NCBI GenBank assembly: GCA_029532415.1 | Contig: JAQOTA010000053.1 | Location: 5,394,001-5,458,000 of the forward strand | Direction of reading: 5' to 3' | DNA: 64,000 nt | Origin: Marasmius tenuissimus | Lineage: Eukaryota; Basidiomycota; Agaricomycetes; Agaricales; Marasmiaceae | In this document: positions 25,646 to 37,511 of the stretch, piece by piece | Layout of the letters: each line of letters begins with the position of its first letter | Position numbering within the stretch: the first letter of the stretch is position 1 | Notes under the pieces: model-generated | What the model saw: the letters and a program-made list of their open reading frames with translations, nothing else | The model's database searches: none | Told to the model about the DNA's origin: nothing | Made by a program: the position numbers and the translations under genes

Positions 25646-26293
25646 CTACCAACTGACAATCAAGGTGATGTGTTGGTTGGTCCTCTTCATCAGTCTCTTC
25701 CCCCTCATGTTCACCGTCCCGGTTGCCCGACTGCCTGATGTCATCATGTCATCCTCATAAATGTGCATCCTGTCAGGCTCGTCCTCCAGGTCTTCATCTT
25801 GACCCCCCCCCTCGCCTCTCTTGTAGTTGCCTGTCCCATGTTTACCGACGCGGGGATTAGACTCGTTCAAAACATTGAGCCGCCAGTCTACTATACGAGA
25901 GCCGGCCGATTACTTTTGAGTTTGGGGTAAATTGCTGGAGCTGGACTTGACTTCATCGCCCGAAGAATCGATCTAGAAACTGCACTGGAGGAAGGCGTCT
26001 ATATAAGGGTAGAATCCGGTCAGATCCTGAAAGGTTCGGTCATACATAGCATCATTGTGGTCCTCAAGATTCCTTCGATTACAGCGGCTTGAGTATGGTT
26101 TCAACTTTGAAGCCAGAATCTCTTTAGTAGACTTGAAAGGGGGGAGGGAGAAAGGACTCATGAAAAGCGATGCAGGCGGTGATTCGGAGATTGGAGAAGA
26201 GGAATCGGTAGAGTTGGAGTTAGACGAGCTGTCTGAGGTGAAAGTAGAAGCCTTCGTCTTTGTGCGAGTCTTCCGACTGGGACTCCTCCACAT
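25646..26293 (-). pseudogene. Low-complexity ORF remnants (Asp/Glu- and Ser-rich)
   Basis: One minus-strand frame (25646-25870) carries an acidic and glycine-rich stretch (GEGGGQDEDLEDEPD). The adjacent frame at 25973-26293 begins with a basic segment (SPSRKTRTKTKASTF), goes through a Ser-rich stretch and ends FYPYIDAFLQCSF. They are not joined by clear splice sites. Family unknown; composition and context suggest a gag-like or accessory transposon ORF. Confidence 0.25.
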
Positions 26294-26355
26294 CAGGAAA
26301 AAAGCTCATTCGACTTATGTGCCCAAGGGGGTGGCAAGAATGGAATTTCCAGTCC

Positions 26356-26640
26356 GAGGTAGGGGGGGGGGAGGGGGCCAAAGGCCCTTAAAAATTTTTT
26401 GTACCTACCGAAATTTCGGGTTTCGAGGGGTTCTAGAGGCCTCTCAGAGGGTCTATGATGAGCTTTATACTATGTTGAACAAACACCAGATAGGTGCCTC
26501 ACGTGTGCTGTAGCCAGAAATCCACCATCAACACCCAATGTTTTCAAGAAATGAAGCACTAAGTGAAATTATTAGTTATCCAGCACGTGAAACACGTGCA
26601 GTTACCATATATAGCAGGAGGGGGGGAGGGGGGATGCCCG
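26356..26640. repeat. Two poly-G tracts with similar flanks
   Basis: Runs of G with single A interruptions occur near 26361-26377 and near 26620-26633. Both are followed by a short AT run and a TCG/CGAAA-containing stretch. The similarity suggests two related short elements or termini about 260 bp apart. Confidence 0.35.
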
Positions 26641-28182
26641 ACCTGGGCTTAAAAAAAAATTCGACCTCGTACGAAAATTAAAGAATTGCCACCCCCTTGT
26701 ATGTGCCTTAAATAGGGAAAACTTGCTTACAGGGTTCAATAAGCTGTATTTTACTTTGTAAGAACTCTGTGCTTTGTAGCACATCTCCATTTTCTTAGGA
26801 GATGCTCAACAGCCATCTGGTTTACTTACACGAAAAAATTGCTTACTATTGAATCAGGTTTAGATATCCTACAGGGTTTTAATCTAGACAGCTCAACGTA
26901 GCATTCAAGATGGAGGTAGAAAAAGAGTTTGTGCTAAATTGCGGACGTACCTAATACATTCAAAAGCTAAAGACTAGAAACTAATTCGACTGACTCTACA
27001 CAGCGGGTGCAGATATCGTGCAGACTACCAAATTCCCTGATTCACCCCGTGCTCGGAATGCTTTGTCTTCAATTACGGTTTGGCTTCTTTGACGGATCTT
27101 CATTGAGGTTATTGGAGCTTGTAACATAGCGGTAGAACGAGGAGTATCGAGATCTGAGAATGGCACGTTAGCGCAACTCTGGAAAATCAAGTAAAAAAAA
27201 AAAACACACCTGATACCTATTACCGAGTCTCGAGATCTCGCCCTCAATTGCGCACAGTCGCCTATGACTAGCCAGCCCTCCCTATGCATCCGAGTTGTAG
27301 CATTGATCCTGCGTGGTGTTGTTGAGGTGGGAGACCAAGATCGAGAAAAGGGCAAGTATCGAATTGTGTTGTGACCACCGTGACTGTGGTGCAAGCCACT
27401 CGGATATTCCCGAGGAACTGTATAGTTGTTCTCACGTTCCCGTATAAGAGACAGACACCTTATTTCTCAAGCACAAGTCCGAGTGACTTCGACAAGTACT
27501 TACTACTTAACTTGCCAGTCTAGATTTACTTAGCTAGCATTTGTTCTTGTACAGTTTCGCAGAGCTAAGGGCCCTCTGGTGCCCAAATCGGGGTGTAAGC
27601 AATCAAGAATAGACTCAAATGTAATTAGCTTGAACTAAGACCCAAGTATTTTGCCATAGGCTAAAGTACGAGTGCGTAGGCCCAAGCACTCGGAATCTAA
27701 GCCAAAGGACCTGATTCTAAGCCAAAGCTTGTCTAAGTCAAACGAACCATTTTCCTGATGCATTCAGAGTCCGAGGATGAACTGGTTCAAACTTCAAGTT
27801 CGCTTGCGTCGATTCTCTTGTTTTGTCATGAGCAAGAGAATTGTGACCCCTCTCGAAAAAGAAACCTGAGCGTCTTTAAATGTTGACTGTTGAGTGAGCG
27901 TAACTCAGGCTTGAAGCTCAAACTCATAACTGTATGGGCGCGCCTTTGGAACCATGAAGGTGCCCGCCACTGGCAGTCGGCCCGACTGCCAACGAACTTG
28001 CTCCGAGCCTACATACACCGATAAAGCCAAACAAATACAATGTGAGAAAGCTGCCCGGCAGCGCCCACATTTCAAAGACATTTATCGCCACCACCTCAAC
28101 CCCCAAGTATCAACCCAATCTACACGATGTGAGGTCTCTTATAGCTCTTGTTACGGTATCTTAGTGACATGCGAGCCTTCAG
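26641..28182. other. No convincing gene
   Basis: A minus-strand frame at 26996-27394 is open for 132 codons and contains a T-run and Arg-rich segments, but its splice phases do not fit an intron and no family is recognised. The rest (27.4-27.9 kb) has repeated AAGCCAAAG and CACTCGGA words and looks like repeat DNA. Confidence 0.35.
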
Positions 28183-29300
28183 ATGGATTCTGACGCCCTC
28201 TCCCCATGCCGCTCTTCTCAAACCAAGACGCCTCAGAAACCTCGCACCAAGTCAACCCACGTCCGCAGGGATATACTTGTCTTCGGCTTCCAGATTATCA
28301 GCGAGGACCTCAAATTCATCACAGAGGAAGAACGTCAGATCTATGAGGACTCTCCCAAGAGCGAGCAGGTGACTCTTCGTACGTTGCAATTGAAAGTCAT
28401 GTTGCAAAGCAGTGGCATCTGGCGTCAGGCGCACACGCCACACTGGTATCGCCTTCTCAAAAAGTAACCGACCCTGCAACCTTCTTGTACTTGCGACACA
28501 GGGCCAGGGCTCACTGCCTTCGGCAGATGTTACCGAGAAGATCAAGAGGGAACTCAACATACCCCGAGAGCCCTGCTGGTACCGTGCGTTTTCTGTATCT
28601 AAATATTCAATGGTGAGATCAATTCCCTTACTCTCAATCCTCTCATCTAAAACCCCATTTCAGATCCGCTTGTTTTTTGTCTTCCTCGGATCTTTGTTGT
28701 CCTGTACAGTTCTACAAAATCTTTTGTACCGATTTTTGCAAATTATCGGTGTATATCATCGGTGACCAGACTGATCATGCCATCTTCTTGCTCCCTTTGA
28801 TCCTGATTGACTCGTTCTTGTATCCTTGGAATGAATCCTGTGCACCCAATCACCCAATCGGCCTTTCTTTGTTGGCAGACCAGCCTACATATACGACTCT
28901 CCCAGTGCACCCAAGTTTGGCAAGCTCGGGGACGCCCAACCCCTGCCACTAAATAAGGGTGATCAACGGAGAAGACGTCATCGTTCCCGAGACACGAAAT
29001 CTGTCTTCTGCCTATCTGCATAGGGATATAATCTTCAACGCTCTTTGAGTTGCTGTGAGTTCTTGAAACCAAGAAGAGCTGTTGAATTCACTAATCAAGG
29101 GCTCAAGGTAGCGGCAGAGCTGCTGTCCAATCGCCATGATTATCGCTGTTCATCGACACGATTGCCCCTGAACGTGAACCCCAACCACCACGAACCACAC
29201 GAGCAAGGACGCGTTCAGGTATGAAATTTAATATTCAATCTCTCTTTACTCAATCTACTCCCCTCTATGCTTGACACTTAATGATTACCGGCCCACCATG
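28183..29300 (+). repeat. Repeat family R1, copy 3 (most complete; degenerate ORF)
   Basis: The copy opens with ATG at 28183 and encodes a 94-codon frame with RRDILVFGFQI, DLKFITEEE, YEDSPKSEQV and SSGIW. The frame ends early because of a small insertion near 28435; the expected continuation (HTGIAFSK, QGQGSLPSADV, KIKRELNIPREPCW) is open in the next frame. The region after it matches the 3' part of copy 1, and 28800-29300 matches copy 2. It therefore bridges both partial copies. The protein is unrecognised. Three dispersed copies in 25 kb point to a mobile element, probably long inactive. Confidence 0.65.
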
Positions 29301-29885
29301 TATCACGGACTCGACAGTCCGGTGGCTGACTGCAGCTGAGGGCGACGTGGGAGCTATCTTTGAGACGACGACACAATCTACTAAGGCTTCTCTCGAATGA
29401 CGTCGGAACACCGAACACCATCACGCGCTAACGTGCAAGACGTCGCTCGAGGTTGGCTTTTCAAATAGATCGGAGAGCCGTTGAACTAGATTTGGAATTG
29501 AGTGATTCTTACGCAGTGCTAGATGGCCATAGAAGAGTTGAAAGGTACGTTAGAATACGTGATGAAACCTCGACCACGCTGAGGAAGAAGAGCAGGTAAT
29601 ATAGATATCGCGACCTGGATGTGATCGAGGAATGGTCATCTTCAGAACATAGTTCTGTATCAACTTTTCCGTATACTTTTTGCACCTGAAGTCCCTTTAT
29701 GGTCATTCTGCGGCTGTACAACGTATCAGCGTATTCATTGTCCTCGGCATAACATTACGGTCACGATGGATAATTCGTCTTGTTGGGATCATACGACCAC
29801 GAGGACCTTAATCTTCAACTTCTTCTCGTTTTACCGCGCCAGGATCACAAGGATGAAAGGACATATACCGGGCCGCTCAAGAGGA
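29301..29885. other. Upstream region of the glycosidase gene
   Basis: This is the boundary between repeat DNA and the gene island. Only short frames occur; 29509-29721 on the minus strand is open but unsupported. It probably contains upstream control sequence for the GH127 gene. Confidence 0.4.
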
Positions 29886-29893
29886 TATAAAAG
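29886..29893 (+). promoter_or_regulatory. TATA box of the GH127-family gene
   Basis: TATAAAAG lies 38 bp upstream of the chosen ATG at 29931. The short distance implies a very short 5' leader. Confidence 0.6.
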
Positions 29894-29930
29894 AACGCTG
29901 AATTCAGTGGGTAATTGAACAAAGTCAACA

Positions 29931-32900
29931 ATGATTCGTTTATTGGGACTTGTGAGCGGCCTATCTAGCATCCTGGGGGTGGCTTACGGGCAGAGCGGTC
30001 GTGAGTGTCCAGTGTTACGACAGTTTGTGAAAGTGAGATACCTAACCTCTTAACTTTCAATAGTGCTACCCAAGAAGTTCACTACCATCCCTCTGGGCGC
30101 GGTGCGGCCATCCGGTTGGCTTGCTGACCAGGTTTGCACGCTTTCCTTACGTCCCGGACCCCGAGGTTGCTTATACACTTTTACCATAGCTCAATGTGCA
30201 GATGAACGGACTTGCTGGCCATGAGCACGAGTTTTATGACTAGTGCGTCGACTTTCGGTGGAGTCCGCCACTGGACGCTAATGATGTGAAATATTGCAGT
30301 GTCTCTAAAACCGATTGGATGGGCGGACCATCCCGTTACTCCACCCTCGAGGAAGGTACGCATATATATGCCTTCCCACACTCTGTCGTACTAGATTCTG
30401 ATAAACACCTCGCTCCAGCTGGGAGCTATTGGTTCGTAAGTGGCAAATTGCTCGCGACACCACTAGCATGGGTCTTCATGACCTCAAAACCCGCAGAACG
30501 CAGCCGTTCCGGCTGGAGTACTTGCAAAGAATAGCGTCATTCTGCAGAAGGCGCAGGATTTTCTCGATTATGTGATCAGCCACCAAGAGGCAGGAGGTTG
30601 GCTTGGTCCAGAGGCCGGCAAAACGAACACGACTCAATATCCTAGGTATCTTTGGGGAAGGTGCGTATTGCGGAGAAGTTGTCGTTACCTCGTAGTCGCG
30701 AATATCTCATGACGCCGACAGGTACCCCTTCATGTTCGGGGCCATCCAGATGGTCGAATACGATCCTTCTCAGACAGACAAGGTGGTCAACGCACTCCAC
30801 AAGTTTGTCGTGGAGGCAAATCGGATGTTGCACGCCGGTCAAGGAATGGAACAGTGGACGCAGACCCGATGGGCAGACTTTGTCATGGCGCTTGAATGGT
30901 AAGGATGCCTTCCATGACCATGGGGATCGACCTCAACACCGTCTATGCCCTCAGGTTATATGACTTCCACCCTAATGGAAAGCAGGACCTTCTCATTGAC
31001 ACGATGAAGCAAGTGAAATATGCCGGGGTGCCTTGGGAGATCGTCTTTGATACGAAGGCAAGTTCGCACGTTTTCGCCTCTCTGCGATATTGGACTGAAG
31101 GCCACATTACGCAGAACTTTCCGACCACTGCGAGTGAGTATTTGAATCTCAAGTAGCTACCAGTCCCTCAACTGTAGCCTCAGTTGACAACCTCAGGAAC
31201 CCGACGGGATATGACCTCTCAGTGAGCTTAACATTTGCGAGCTCTGAGTTTATTCGCACACTGATTCACTGCACCCTCAGTGGCACGGAGTGAACCTGGC
31301 GGAAGGAATCAAGGCACTACCCGCTGCGTATCGCTTCACGCACAACGAGAGTGGTAAGCACTCCGAATTCGTCGTTCTCAGTCCGCTGCCGCTTTCTTAC
31401 TCCAACGATGTGGCAGACTTGACACGAACAAGTCAAGGATGGGATCTCTTGTACAAGTACCATGGTCGCCCGTCAGGATGTTTTGGTGCCGACGAATATC
31501 TCGCTGGCCTTGAAGCAACACGAGGGTTCGTTCGGTAATGACTTGACTTGGTTACCCTTATACTCATTCTTCGCCACAGAACGGAGCTATGTTCAATCGT
31601 GGTGGGTAACAAGCAATTCGGTGAGGTATGGCTATGAAACTAAGGGGGCAAATACCGAATGTAGGAAATGATGTTCTCGTACGCGCCGACCTCTCTCAAA
31701 ACGTGGATGACCCAACTGAATACATCGATAGCTCGTCGTATCTGTTCCAAATGATGGGAGATTTGAAGTACCTGGACAAGGTATGCCGAAGTAGTGCCAT
31801 CGTATACTCGCCCACTGACCGTGCCTCTAAAGGCAGAGAGGATGGCATACAACGCTCTCCCTGCTACAATTACTGCTGGTACGTCTCGAATTGAACTCTA
31901 TAACAACACCCGAGCTCACTCGTGGGACAGACCATTGGGCCCACCAATACGATCAGCAGCAGAACCAAATCGCTTCAAGGAATATGACGCCGTATGTTTA
32001 CTCCCTCTTGTGATTGTCGCTCCCCTTTTTGACTAGTCCCACAGCAATCCGTTTTTTGTGAACTCGTAAGCGATCTTCTCTCTTGCAACATAGTTTTCTT
32101 CTGATGGTATCACAGGGCTTATGCGAACGTATTTGGACTCGAGCCCTATTACCCGTATGTCTTTCCTTCTTTCGACTAGATCGCATGCTCACTGACCACG
32201 GTGTGCAAGGTGCTGCACGGTCAACCACCCACAAGGATGGCCGAAGTTTATCTCGCACACGTTCCTCACCACCGCTGACGGGGCTTCGCTCGTGCAAGTG
32301 TATCACGGCCCTGTGCAAGTCAATGTCACGCTCTCCGGAAGTATGTCGTTATCCTAAGCTTCCGATCGCCTTTCCGGTGCTCATACGCATCCGCTATAGA
32401 CAATAAGGTTTCTGTCAATGTCGAGACTACTTATCCCTTCAGCGACGTTGTACGAACCACGGTCAACGCTGGCTCAAGCTATATACACCGTATTCGTGTT
32501 CCAAGCTGGGTTGTCAACGGTACTGTAGCCGTCAACGGAGGTGCAGCGCAAGCTCTTGCCCCGCGCGATGGGTTCCATTCGGTCACCATTCCCGCAGGGA
32601 AGACAACTTTCATTCTGAACCTTCCTGCTAAGATCACCACAGAAGCGCGACCACACGGAGCGGTTGCGGTTCACCGTGGTCCACTCCATTACGCACTAGA
32701 TAGTGAGTTTCAAGTCTTTCGTATCGATTCTCCGTCATTTCCTTACCAACTTTTGTATCCAGTCACATATGGGACCACCGTTCTCAAGAGACATCCTACG
32801 GAGTCCCGTGCTGCGGACTTCCAGTTCGACGCAACCTCCGATTGGCAATTTGCTATTGACCCAAAGACAGCGAAGTGGATCGGTGGTGCTTCGCCCGACG

Positions 32901-33183
32901 ATAAGTTGCCATCCCCGATTTTCGACTCGAACAAGCCCCCTGTTTTCATCGAGGTGTCGGGGTGCCTGATTGACTGGCAGAAAGCCGGAACGTCGTTTGC
33001 TGCACCTCCCCCGACGAATCCTGCTTGCAAAGGTCAAGTGAAGACGCTCAAGTTGACGCCGTATGGTGTAAGTGCATGTTCCTTCCTCAGGGTAGTTTGT
33101 GAGGGCTCGGATGAGGCTGATGATTCTGCTTTTTCTAGGCTACAAACCTCCGTATTGGGGAATTTCCCGTTGTTTCGACTTAA
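29931..33183 (+). CDS. Secreted GH127 (DUF1680) family glycoside hydrolase, beta-L-arabinofuranosidase-like
   Basis: A 22-exon model keeps frame throughout and gives about 681 residues, ending TAA at 33181-33183. It begins with a signal peptide (MIRLLGLVSGLSSILG..AYG). The family's metal-binding nucleophile set is visible: Glu339-x-Cys341 in TELCSIV, and the CysCys pair 422-423 in YPCCTVNHPQGW. In the characterised bifidobacterial GH127 enzyme the equivalent residues bind zinc and the second-position Cys of this set is the nucleophile. Other family-like blocks are HGVNLAEG, EMMFS and AERMAYNALPATI. GH127 enzymes release L-arabinofuranose from glycans; the substrate here is inferred. Two exons are only 14 and 17 nt. 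No lesion is visible, so the gene looks functional. It may act on plant or fungal wall polymers outside the cell. Confidence 0.85.
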
Positions 33184-33507
33184 GCGCGTACCAGAGTCGG
33201 GGACTCATAGGAGGACATGAAAGAATGATATTGCCAGGGAGTTGAGACTACTGAGTACAAGATAAATACGATGGAAAGATGTATGTATACTAAGCTATAT
33301 GATCTGCTCAAGGAAAAAAGTCTGTAAGGCTGGGACAACTTGAACTACAGCCACCCTCCCTCTCGGCAAACCCCGAGTCTCATCACGATCACGGCCCGCT
33401 GAGCGCTTTGACGAATGAAGCTGACTAAGCACAAATCCTCTCCCTTCCCCTCATCACACTCGCAGTCGCTCGAGGTTCTTCTCAAGTTTGAAGCTTAACG
33501 AATAGCC
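33184..33507. other. Intergenic region, GH127 gene to hob3
   Basis: The two genes run in the same direction. The interval holds the 3' end of the first and the promoter of the second. No TATA box or other site is clear. Confidence 0.5.
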
Positions 33508-34735
33508 ATGAGTTGGTCTGGGTGAGTATGTGGGGCTATTTCCATGCTAAATCCATTGATTTTTTCTATCTACCAGTTTCAAGAAGTCCGTCAATCGAGC
33601 CGGTACTACAGTAAGCTCCAGGTCCAGATATGGGTACATGCAAGACGCCAAACCCTCCACCAGCTCCTTCAGAAGACAGGCCAAATTGAGAGAACGGTAG
33701 ACAGGGAGTTTACAGAGGAGGAGGCTAAATACCGAACGTACGTTCGATCATCGCTTTGCGTGCACTAGAAATTGAGGTATTGACAATGTTCACAGTTTTG
33801 AGAAGGAGTGTCAAGCGCTGCAAAAGGATGGAAAGACATACTGGGACTCGATGAGAGGTGAGCTTCAGTCGGAACAAGGTTTTTGGAATTGTGTCCAATA
33901 AAATGTTAGCGATGACTGCGGCACAAGCCCGAATAGCTGAGACGCTCGAGGTTTTCTATGGCGCTGCAGATCAAACATCGGAAGGTGCGATGGCTGCACA
34001 TGCGTACAAGCGGTCCGTGGATGACTTGGACGGAGGATTTGGGCGAGAACTAGTACGTTGCAGAGACCTTTCCCATGCTTATGAAACTACGATGTTCCTA
34101 CAGGATGCACCTTATCGTACGGCCATTTCAGAGCCTCTCGGGAAGATGTGTGCATATTTTCCGGTGGTGAATGAGCACATAGCGAAGAGGAATAAGAAGG
34201 TACGGGAAAAAGCCCTTTGCGTTGATGTGACCTTGATGCATCTTTGGCAGCTATTGGACTACGACGCTGCGAGGAGCAAGATGCGGAAGATAATTGATAA
34301 GCCCAGCGAGGACCCGACCAAGATGCCTCGAGTCAGCCCCCGTTTCCTCCGACTCTTTCACCGTATTGATGGTTTGCTGTCAGGCACAACAAGAACACGA
34401 CGAAGCCAAGGAGGTCTTTGAGTTACTCAATGACCAGCTCATCGCTGAACTACCACAACTTCTCGACCTACGCGTGCCCTATTTCGATCCCAGCTTCGAA
34501 GCGATGATTCGTATGCAGGCAAAGTTTGCGGAGGAAGGGTACGAAAAGTTGAGCGGTGTCCAGCGATATTTCAATGATAGCGTCCGAGACGACTACGCTG
34601 CAGGACAGTTGGATGCTCAGGTTCGCTTTCGATGTCAATCATCCCCCTTGGCGAGCACTCATATCTTCTTCTTTTGTCTTTAAGGTTGAGGGTGTGTTAC
34701 AGGAGATGAGGGAATTATCTATATGTGGTGCATGA
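33508..34735 (+). CDS. hob3: BAR-domain protein, Rvs161/Hob3 type
   Basis: The start MSWSGFKKSVNRAG and the end LQEMRELSICGA frame a BAR protein of about 260 residues, close to the usual length of about 264. Typical blocks are present: KTGQIERTVDREF, DSMRAMTAAQ, DLDGGFGRELDAPYRT, VNEHIAKRNKKLLDYD and VPYFDPSFEAMI. Rvs161/Hob3 proteins dimerise with Rvs167-type partners, bend membranes, and act in endocytosis and actin patch organisation at the cell cortex. The model has eight exons with standard GT-AG introns. Between AGTT and KTGQ the family usually has two or three more residues, so a very small exon inside intron 2 may have been missed. Housekeeping gene, no sign of decay. Confidence 0.9.
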
Positions 34736-36776
34736 TCCACGTTGTTGATTGATGTCAGATGTAAGACGGTATAGAGTTGTAATTCTAAGATGACTTCCCC
34801 GTACACAGCTAGCCAGTCAATTTCGGCTTCACGCACGTCCTTCCCTATCCTTCCTGTGGTGCGGCCGGCGCAACCTCAACTGATTGTGTACGACCATGTA
34901 CCTTGTACACTTTAGACGGAGCGGCCCCTTCAAACCCACCGAAACTGATGACCCAGCAAACGAGGCCAAAAGACGCGGAACAAGGTGCCGAGCATAAAGC
35001 CTGCCTCAGGAAGGCTGGGGGGCTGGGCCAACCCTAATGCTGGCGTTTGAGTGCTCTCACGGAAGGTACAAGCTTCTAGACCATCAGGTCGCCAACACAC
35101 AACCGTGTTCTCGCGGGTTGGTGGGACGTATGTTTGGTCTTGGGTCTAGCTGTGGGACGCGGGGCCCGGGGACGGTCCTCTGAAGCTTACTCACTCTGCA
35201 ACCGCTCTCTGGCTCTCGAAGAAGCCTGAGCTTGACCTCGCGAGAGGGTCACAAGTCATAGACATTGTCATTCACAGAACGTAAACCTAGAGATATGTGA
35301 TCTGAACGAAGGTCTGCTATCTGCAACCTTGCGTTGACCTCATGTTGACTGTATGAGCCCATCTTCGCCCCATCGTCGAGTAGTACCTTGTGATGGGGAG
35401 TTTATGATTAGCTTTGGGTAACTTTAATCCAGGGCAGGGGTATCCCTTTCTTACCATCTACCCCCTGGGCGGGTCCTGCTAATTCGGGCGACAAGGGGAG
35501 GTTTCTGTACGTATATCGCAAGTTGTGGCGTCCGATTTCGAACCAGAGCGAAGGGTGATTGTATTACAAGTTTAGTTTGTGAAATCGTACAGAGTAGGAG
35601 AGTGTTGTGAATTTGTGCTATTCGACTGCGGCCTGCACAGTTATTACGTCCTTGTAGGACATTGAAGATAGTGATTCGTGAACAGAATGAGAAAATCGGA
35701 TGACGCTGAAAGAGATGTTCGCCCCATTCGCGAGGGGAGATCGAAAGATGTGAAGATTAGGACGGCTCTGGGTCGCCAATGTTCCTAAGGGCACGTATGA
35801 GTATGGGTGCAACCATCGGCAACAGGTACTCACACGCAGAAGGGTCCGACTCAGTCTGAGTGAGAGGGATTCTCGATACTCCCGGGGACCCACGTACAGT
35901 TAGGTCCGCACCAGGTCCCCATATCAGTATGGATCGGTCGACACGGAATACAGATGTAAATCCGAAGACCGCGTCTCTGTTTGTCCAACGCTTTCGGGCA
36001 CGGTGTGGGGGAAGACCAAGTTACTCGACCACAAAGGTAGAGGTAGCGGTGGCGTTGACACATCGTCGTTATTTCTGTCGAATTCTGCGGTGAGCAAAGA
36101 ATTCTCTACAAGGAGATGTACACGCGAACCTGGATCGCTGGGGATGAAGAGACTGGTTGACTGAAGGACGAGCGTTGGAGCCTACTTATAAGTCCTCCAA
36201 TCCCGTATGTGTAAAGCCCGACCACAGTATGCCATAAGGAAATCTACATTTGACGATATCTTCATGGCAGTTTGATCCTTCCAGTCAAATTCGCACTGGC
36301 ACATCTGTGACTGCCTCGCGTCTGCCTCGTGTTTTGTTGGCCGTTGGATGTTGAAAACGAGGAAACCGTTACCCATCGAGCAGGCTCCACCAAGAACATC
36401 TTTTCTGGTCATATTGAATGGTGCTGTTCATTGTTCAGCCTTCCAAGGGGGTACTCACGCGCCAGCATGTGGCCAGGAGGATGGTGCAAAATGACTTACT
36501 GGTCTATGTTTGAGGGTGAGCGTTTACCAGCTATTGGAGCGCTCATGTGGAAGGTACCCGCGAATGCAGATAAGGGTAACGCCTTTCTTGAATGCTTCCC
36601 TTCTTTGTTCCAAGACGCCGTGACGCTCGACGTCAAGCGTGATTTCAGTACTCAGTGTCCAGATTCTTGGTCCCTACATGCCATTTGACGCAACGCACCC
36701 ACCGTCACGACACGGGATCTTAGTTTCGAACGCGCTAGAATGTTCAAACAGCATCCATTCATCAACGATATATAAT
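34736..36776. other. Two-kilobase interval with no supported gene
   Basis: Frames at 35618-35893 and 36182-36412 (minus) and at 36329-36688 (plus) are open, but none shows a domain or a consistent exon chain. A non-coding transcript or a small unrecognised gene could lie here. A tRNA-like B-box near 35535 was examined and not supported. Confidence 0.4.
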
Positions 36777-37279
36777 TCATGAAGCTGGGGGAGTGTTGAA
36801 CAGCGCGGGGTTTTTGGTGACCATGAACATGGGGATGTACGATGCTACCAACGCCATCACGCACAAGCTGTAAAGATAATTAAAGCATCAGCCGCAGCTC
36901 ATTTGTGAGCATCAGAGAACGTACCTCAGGTTCTGCAGCTGACTTCCTCCCCCTTCCTTCGCCCGTAAAGGGTGCTGGTTGAAGAAACCATTAAGACCGA
37001 ATAGAACCGCTGGCCAAGCGAGGAATCTATGATGCACAAGTTTGAGCAAGGAAGGGAACGATTCAATGACCACATGACTTACCGGTTCCTAGTTATCATT
37101 ATAAGACCAGAGAACAACATTCCAGTCGTGCTAAGGTCTGTCCGGAACAATAGGTGAAGCTCAGTTCATTATAACATGAACGCCGACGTACCAGTGGTAT
37201 CGCCATACCAAGTACTGGGGAGAGTGAACTTTGTCTCTAGCGATGCATCGCGAGGGTCGTCAGCGAGTTTTGAGGACAT
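36777..37279 (-). CDS. Asterix/UPF0139 family ER membrane protein
   Basis: Four exons give a 111-residue protein starting MSSKLADDPRDASLE at 37279 and ending NPALFNTPPAS. It has the family layout: a short polar N-terminus with Pro/Asp, a hydrophobic segment around residues 35-48 (TGMLFSGLIMIT), a second around 49-64, a linker, and a last segment around 82-97 (LCVMALVASYIPMF) followed by a Pro-containing tail. Animal Asterix (WDR83OS) is part of the PAT chaperone complex that helps multispanning proteins enter the ER membrane. The fungal role is inferred from the family. The donor and acceptor sites are canonical. It lies 0.2 kb from the RRM protein gene on the same strand. Confidence 0.75.
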
Positions 37280-37511
37280 GATGGAGGTGAGCGGAAGAGT
37301 TAACCCTGTGGACACGTAATAGTGACGGGCGTCTTTCCTTCATGTGTGCGCTTGTTGGTCCGTCAAACCAAGTCACGAACACAATCCCAAAATGATACAA
37401 TAGGTATGTAGGATGAAAGTCAGTAAAATAGTTAAATAAGAGCATATTACACCAGTAAAAAGTAAGCTAATCTCGACGACAGAGGAGAGTAGGTAACCCA
37501 AAATGTCATAA

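Noticed and set aside
35520..35620. tRNA-like B-box (minus strand GGTTCGAAATC)
   Set aside because: No matching acceptor stem, A-box or anticodon arm at the right distance.
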